A stretch of 64,000 bases of DNA, taken from Alphaproteobacteria bacterium (GTDB lineage: Bacteria > Pseudomonadota > Alphaproteobacteria > Rhizobiales > Xanthobacteraceae). The position numbers were made by a program, and so were the translations under genes. The stretch's first letter is position 1; the number at the start of each line of letters is the position of its first letter. The notes under the pieces were generated by a model. The model searched no databases, was not told the origin of the DNA, and was given only the letters and a program-made list of their open reading frames with translations. Where the stretch lies: NCBI GenBank assembly GCA_005884685.1, contig VBAH01000013.1:1-64000 (forward strand), written 5' to 3'. Positions 62,280 through 64,000 of the stretch are shown here, piece by piece.

Positions 62280-62443
62280 GTCATTCCGGCCGAGCGTAGC
62301 GAGGGCCGGAATCCATGACCACAGCGCGTTCATTTTGCTCATCATTGCGTTTATCGTGAGGATCGTGGTTATGGATTCCGGGCTCGCCGCCATAGCGCGT
62401 CGCAGACGGCGCAAACGCGCTTTCGGCGGCGCCCCGGAATGAC
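62280..62443. repeat. palindromic intergenic repeat, class B (copy 3)
   Basis: GTCATTCCGGCCGAGCGTAG ... GGCGCCCCGGAATGAC with inner CCGGAATCCATGACCACAGC / GTGGTTATGGATTCCGG. Between Gfo/Idh and LLM genes. Confidence 0.88.
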
Positions 62444-62469
62444 CAAGTAGGATTGCGGAGCACGACGAT

Positions 62470-63573
62470 ATGAACCTCGGCTTCTTCACCATGCCGATCC
62501 ATCCGCTGGAGAAGGACTGGCGGGTTTCGCTGCGCGAGGATCGCGAGGCGTTCATCCTCGCCGACGAGCTCGGCTACACCGAAGGCTACGTCGGCGAGCA
62601 CCACACCGACCGCGCCGAGAACATCACCTCGTGCATGATGTTCATCTGCACCCTGATCGACGCGACCAGGCGGATCAAGCTCGGCACCGGCACGGTCAAC
62701 ATGCCGAACAATCATCCGGCGGCGGTCGCCGCCAACGTCGCGATGCTCGACCACATGCTTGATGGGCGCTTCATCTTCGGCATTTCGCCCGGCGGCCTGA
62801 TGTCGGACGCGGAGGTGTTCGGCAATCTCGAGGCCGACCGCAACGCGATGTTCCTCGAATGCATCAACCAGGTGCTCGAGATCTGGGCGAGCGAACCGCC
62901 CTACAACATCAAGGGCAAGTACTGGAACATCGTGCTCGAGAAGCAGCTGATGCTCGACCTCGGGCAGGGCCATCTGCCCAAGCCGTTGCAGAAGCCGCAT
63001 CCGCCGATCGTCGTCACGGCGGTGGCGCCGTTCTCGAAAGGCGTGGCCGAAGCGGCGGCGCGCGGCTGGGACCCGATCTCGGCAAATTTCTTGATGCCGC
63101 ACTGGGTGAAGACGCACTGGCCGAAATATGTGGAAGGGTGCGAGCGCGCCGGGCGCCCCGCGGACCCTGCGAACTGGCGCGTGGCGAAATCGATCTTCGT
63201 GGCCGACGACGACAAGACCGCCGAACGCTACGCCACCGACCCCAACGGGCCGTACCGCTACTACTACAGCCAGCTGCTCACCAAGCTGGTGCGCGGCGGC
63301 CGCGCGGTCGCGTTCAAGACCGACCCGAAGCAGGACGACAACGCGGTCTCGGTCGATGCCGTGTGCGACAAGCTGGTGTTCTGGGGCTCGCCCAACCGCG
63401 TGGCGGACCAGATCCTCGCGTTCCGCGAGGAGGTCGGCGACTTCGGCACGTTATTGTTGGCCGGCAAGGACTGGAAGGACCGCGAGCTCGGCCGCCGCAA
63501 CATGCAGCTGCTTGCCGAAAAGGTGATGCCGCAGGTGAACGCCGCGATCGGGAAGCGACAGGCGGCGGAGTAA
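62470..63573 (+). CDS. LLM-class flavin-dependent monooxygenase (luciferase-like)
   Basis: 367 residues, bacterial-luciferase TIM barrel. GFFTMPIHP, YTEGYVGEHHTD, RIKLGTGTVNMPNNHP and VTAVAPFSKGVAEAAARGWD are typical. Two-component FMNH2-dependent oxygenase; would need a reductase elsewhere. Substrate unknown. Confidence 0.9.
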   Translation: MNLGFFTMPIHPLEKDWRVSLREDREAFILADELGYTEGYVGEHHTDRAENITSCMMFICTLIDATRRIKLGTGTVNMPNNHPAAVAANVAMLDHMLDGRFIFGISPGGLMSDAEVFGNLEADRNAMFLECINQVLEIWASEPPYNIKGKYWNIVLEKQLMLDLGQGHLPKPLQKPHPPIVVTAVAPFSKGVAEAAARGWDPISANFLMPHWVKTHWPKYVEGCERAGRPADPANWRVAKSIFVADDDKTAERYATDPNGPYRYYYSQLLTKLVRGGRAVAFKTDPKQDDNAVSVDAVCDKLVFWGSPNRVADQILAFREEVGDFGTLLLAGKDWKDRELGRRNMQLLAEKVMPQVNAAIGKRQAAE

Positions 63574-63579
63574 TTGCTT

Positions 63580-63715
63580 GTCGTTCCGGGGCGCGCCGAA
63601 GGCGCGAGCCCGGAACCCATAGCCGCGAATTTCTCCGTCAGCTCGGACGGAGCCAAATCGAATCGATTGTGGTTATGGATTCCGGGCTCGCCGCTTCGCG
63701 GCGCCCCGGAATGAC
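63580..63715. repeat. palindromic intergenic repeat, class B (copy 4)
   Basis: GTCGTTCCGGGGCGCGCCGA ... GGCGCCCCGGAATGAC with inner CCCGGAACCCATA / TATGGATTCCGGG. Between convergent LLM and SDR genes. Confidence 0.9.
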
Positions 63716-63717
63716 GG

Positions 63718-64000
63718 CTACTCCGCCGTCCACCCGCCATCCACCACCAGCGCCGACCCCGTCATCAGCCTTGAAGCGTCGCTCGCCAGAAACACAATCG
63801 CGCCCGTGAGCTCGTCCAGCTGCCCGATGCGGCCGAGCTTGATCTTCGAGAGAACCTCTTTGCGGAACGCCTCGTTCTCGAAGAACGGCTTGGTCAGCGG
63901 CGTCTCGATGAAGGTCGGGCCGAGCGAGTTCACCCGGATGTCGTGCGGCGCCAACTCGATCGCCATCGCCTTGGTGAAGCCCTCCATCGCGTGCTTCGAG
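63718..64000 (-). CDS. short-chain dehydrogenase/reductase, C-terminal part (5' end outside window)
   Basis: Last ~94 residues of an SDR. SKHAMEGFTKAMAIELAPHD includes the Lys of the YxxxK motif, with NSLGPTFIETPL, ELTGAIVFLASDAS and MTGSALVVDGGW at the end. The N-terminal cofactor site lies beyond base 64000. Confidence 0.93.
   Translation of the reverse strand, partial: SKHAMEGFTKAMAIELAPHDIRVNSLGPTFIETPLTKPFFENEAFRKEVLSKIKLGRIGQLDELTGAIVFLASDASRLMTGSALVVDGGWTAE

Overview
The window is GC-rich, densely packed chromosomal DNA of an alphaproteobacterium, most likely a member of Hyphomicrobiales (Rhizobiales; Bradyrhizobium, Xanthobacteraceae or a close relative). This rests on gene content: two livKHMGF-type ABC operons, a tripartite tricarboxylate transporter, an oxalate cluster, a formate dehydrogenase resembling Methylobacterium FDH1, and protocatechuate 4,5-cleavage genes. 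Numerous palindromic intergenic repeats add support. The genus cannot be settled from the sequence alone. No rRNA, tRNA, CRISPR array, prophage or complete insertion sequence was seen. The window looks like a catabolic region for aromatic compounds, oxalate and C1 units.

Left part (1-14.4 kb): two MetE/XecA-like zinc alkyltransferases bracket an intradiol dioxygenase, and a two-domain VOC extradiol dioxygenase is divergent. Next, all on the minus strand, come ligI, ligA, ligB and ligC, followed directly by a complete branched-chain-type ABC transporter (binding protein, livH, livM, livG, livF). Its position suggests it imports an aromatic acid. LigAB opens protocatechuate, LigC oxidises the semialdehyde to 2-pyrone-4,6-dicarboxylate, and LigI hydrolyses it. 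A 3-oxoadipyl-CoA thiolase (pcaF-like) follows. At 44.6 kb mobA (3-hydroxybenzoate 4-hydroxylase) can supply protocatechuate. LigU, LigJ and LigK equivalents are not in the window.

Middle (14.5-31 kb): an exported PQQ-type sugar dehydrogenase with a diheme cytochrome c; two exported or unknown proteins; a two-subunit molybdenum/tungsten formate dehydrogenase (the NuoE- and NuoF-like parts are fused) with a divergent LysR regulator and a SET-domain protein; two orphan antitoxins between diverged direct repeats; a LamG-like exported protein; an ornithine cyclodeaminase-family protein; superoxide dismutase; a DUF1259 protein; a 61-residue Cys-rich exported peptide; a beta-propeller protein; and an MFS transporter.

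Oxalate/C1 cluster (31.3-44.4 kb, all minus strand): a candidate 37-residue small transporter subunit, an OxlT-like antiporter, tctCBA, a GntR regulator, oxc (oxalyl-CoA decarboxylase), frc (formyl-CoA transferase), a formyl-THF hydrolase-like formyltransferase, fhs (formate-THF ligase) and a GST. Oxalate enters, is activated and decarboxylated to formate, and the formate goes to folate C1 units or to the formate dehydrogenase.

Right part (44.6-64 kb): mobA, a cupin, a second FAD monooxygenase, an ACMSD-like amidohydrolase, a second liv operon with its own binding protein, a CocE/NonD hydrolase, two 3-hydroxyisobutyrate-dehydrogenase-family enzymes, GlcG/HbpS, a DapA-family aldolase or lyase, a carboxymuconolactone-decarboxylase-like protein, a maleylacetoacetate-isomerase-type GST, a Gfo/Idh oxidoreductase, an LLM flavoprotein, and an SDR cut by the window end.

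The most unusual signals are: palindromic repeats that enter coding sequence (inside cocE; supplying the 3' ends of mobA and probably the first livF); Lys/Ala-rich tails on LigA, LigB and Frc; the alkyltransferase pair around a ring-cleavage enzyme; the OxlT small-subunit candidate with a hairpin between it and oxlT; and the orphan antitoxin pair framed by direct repeats.
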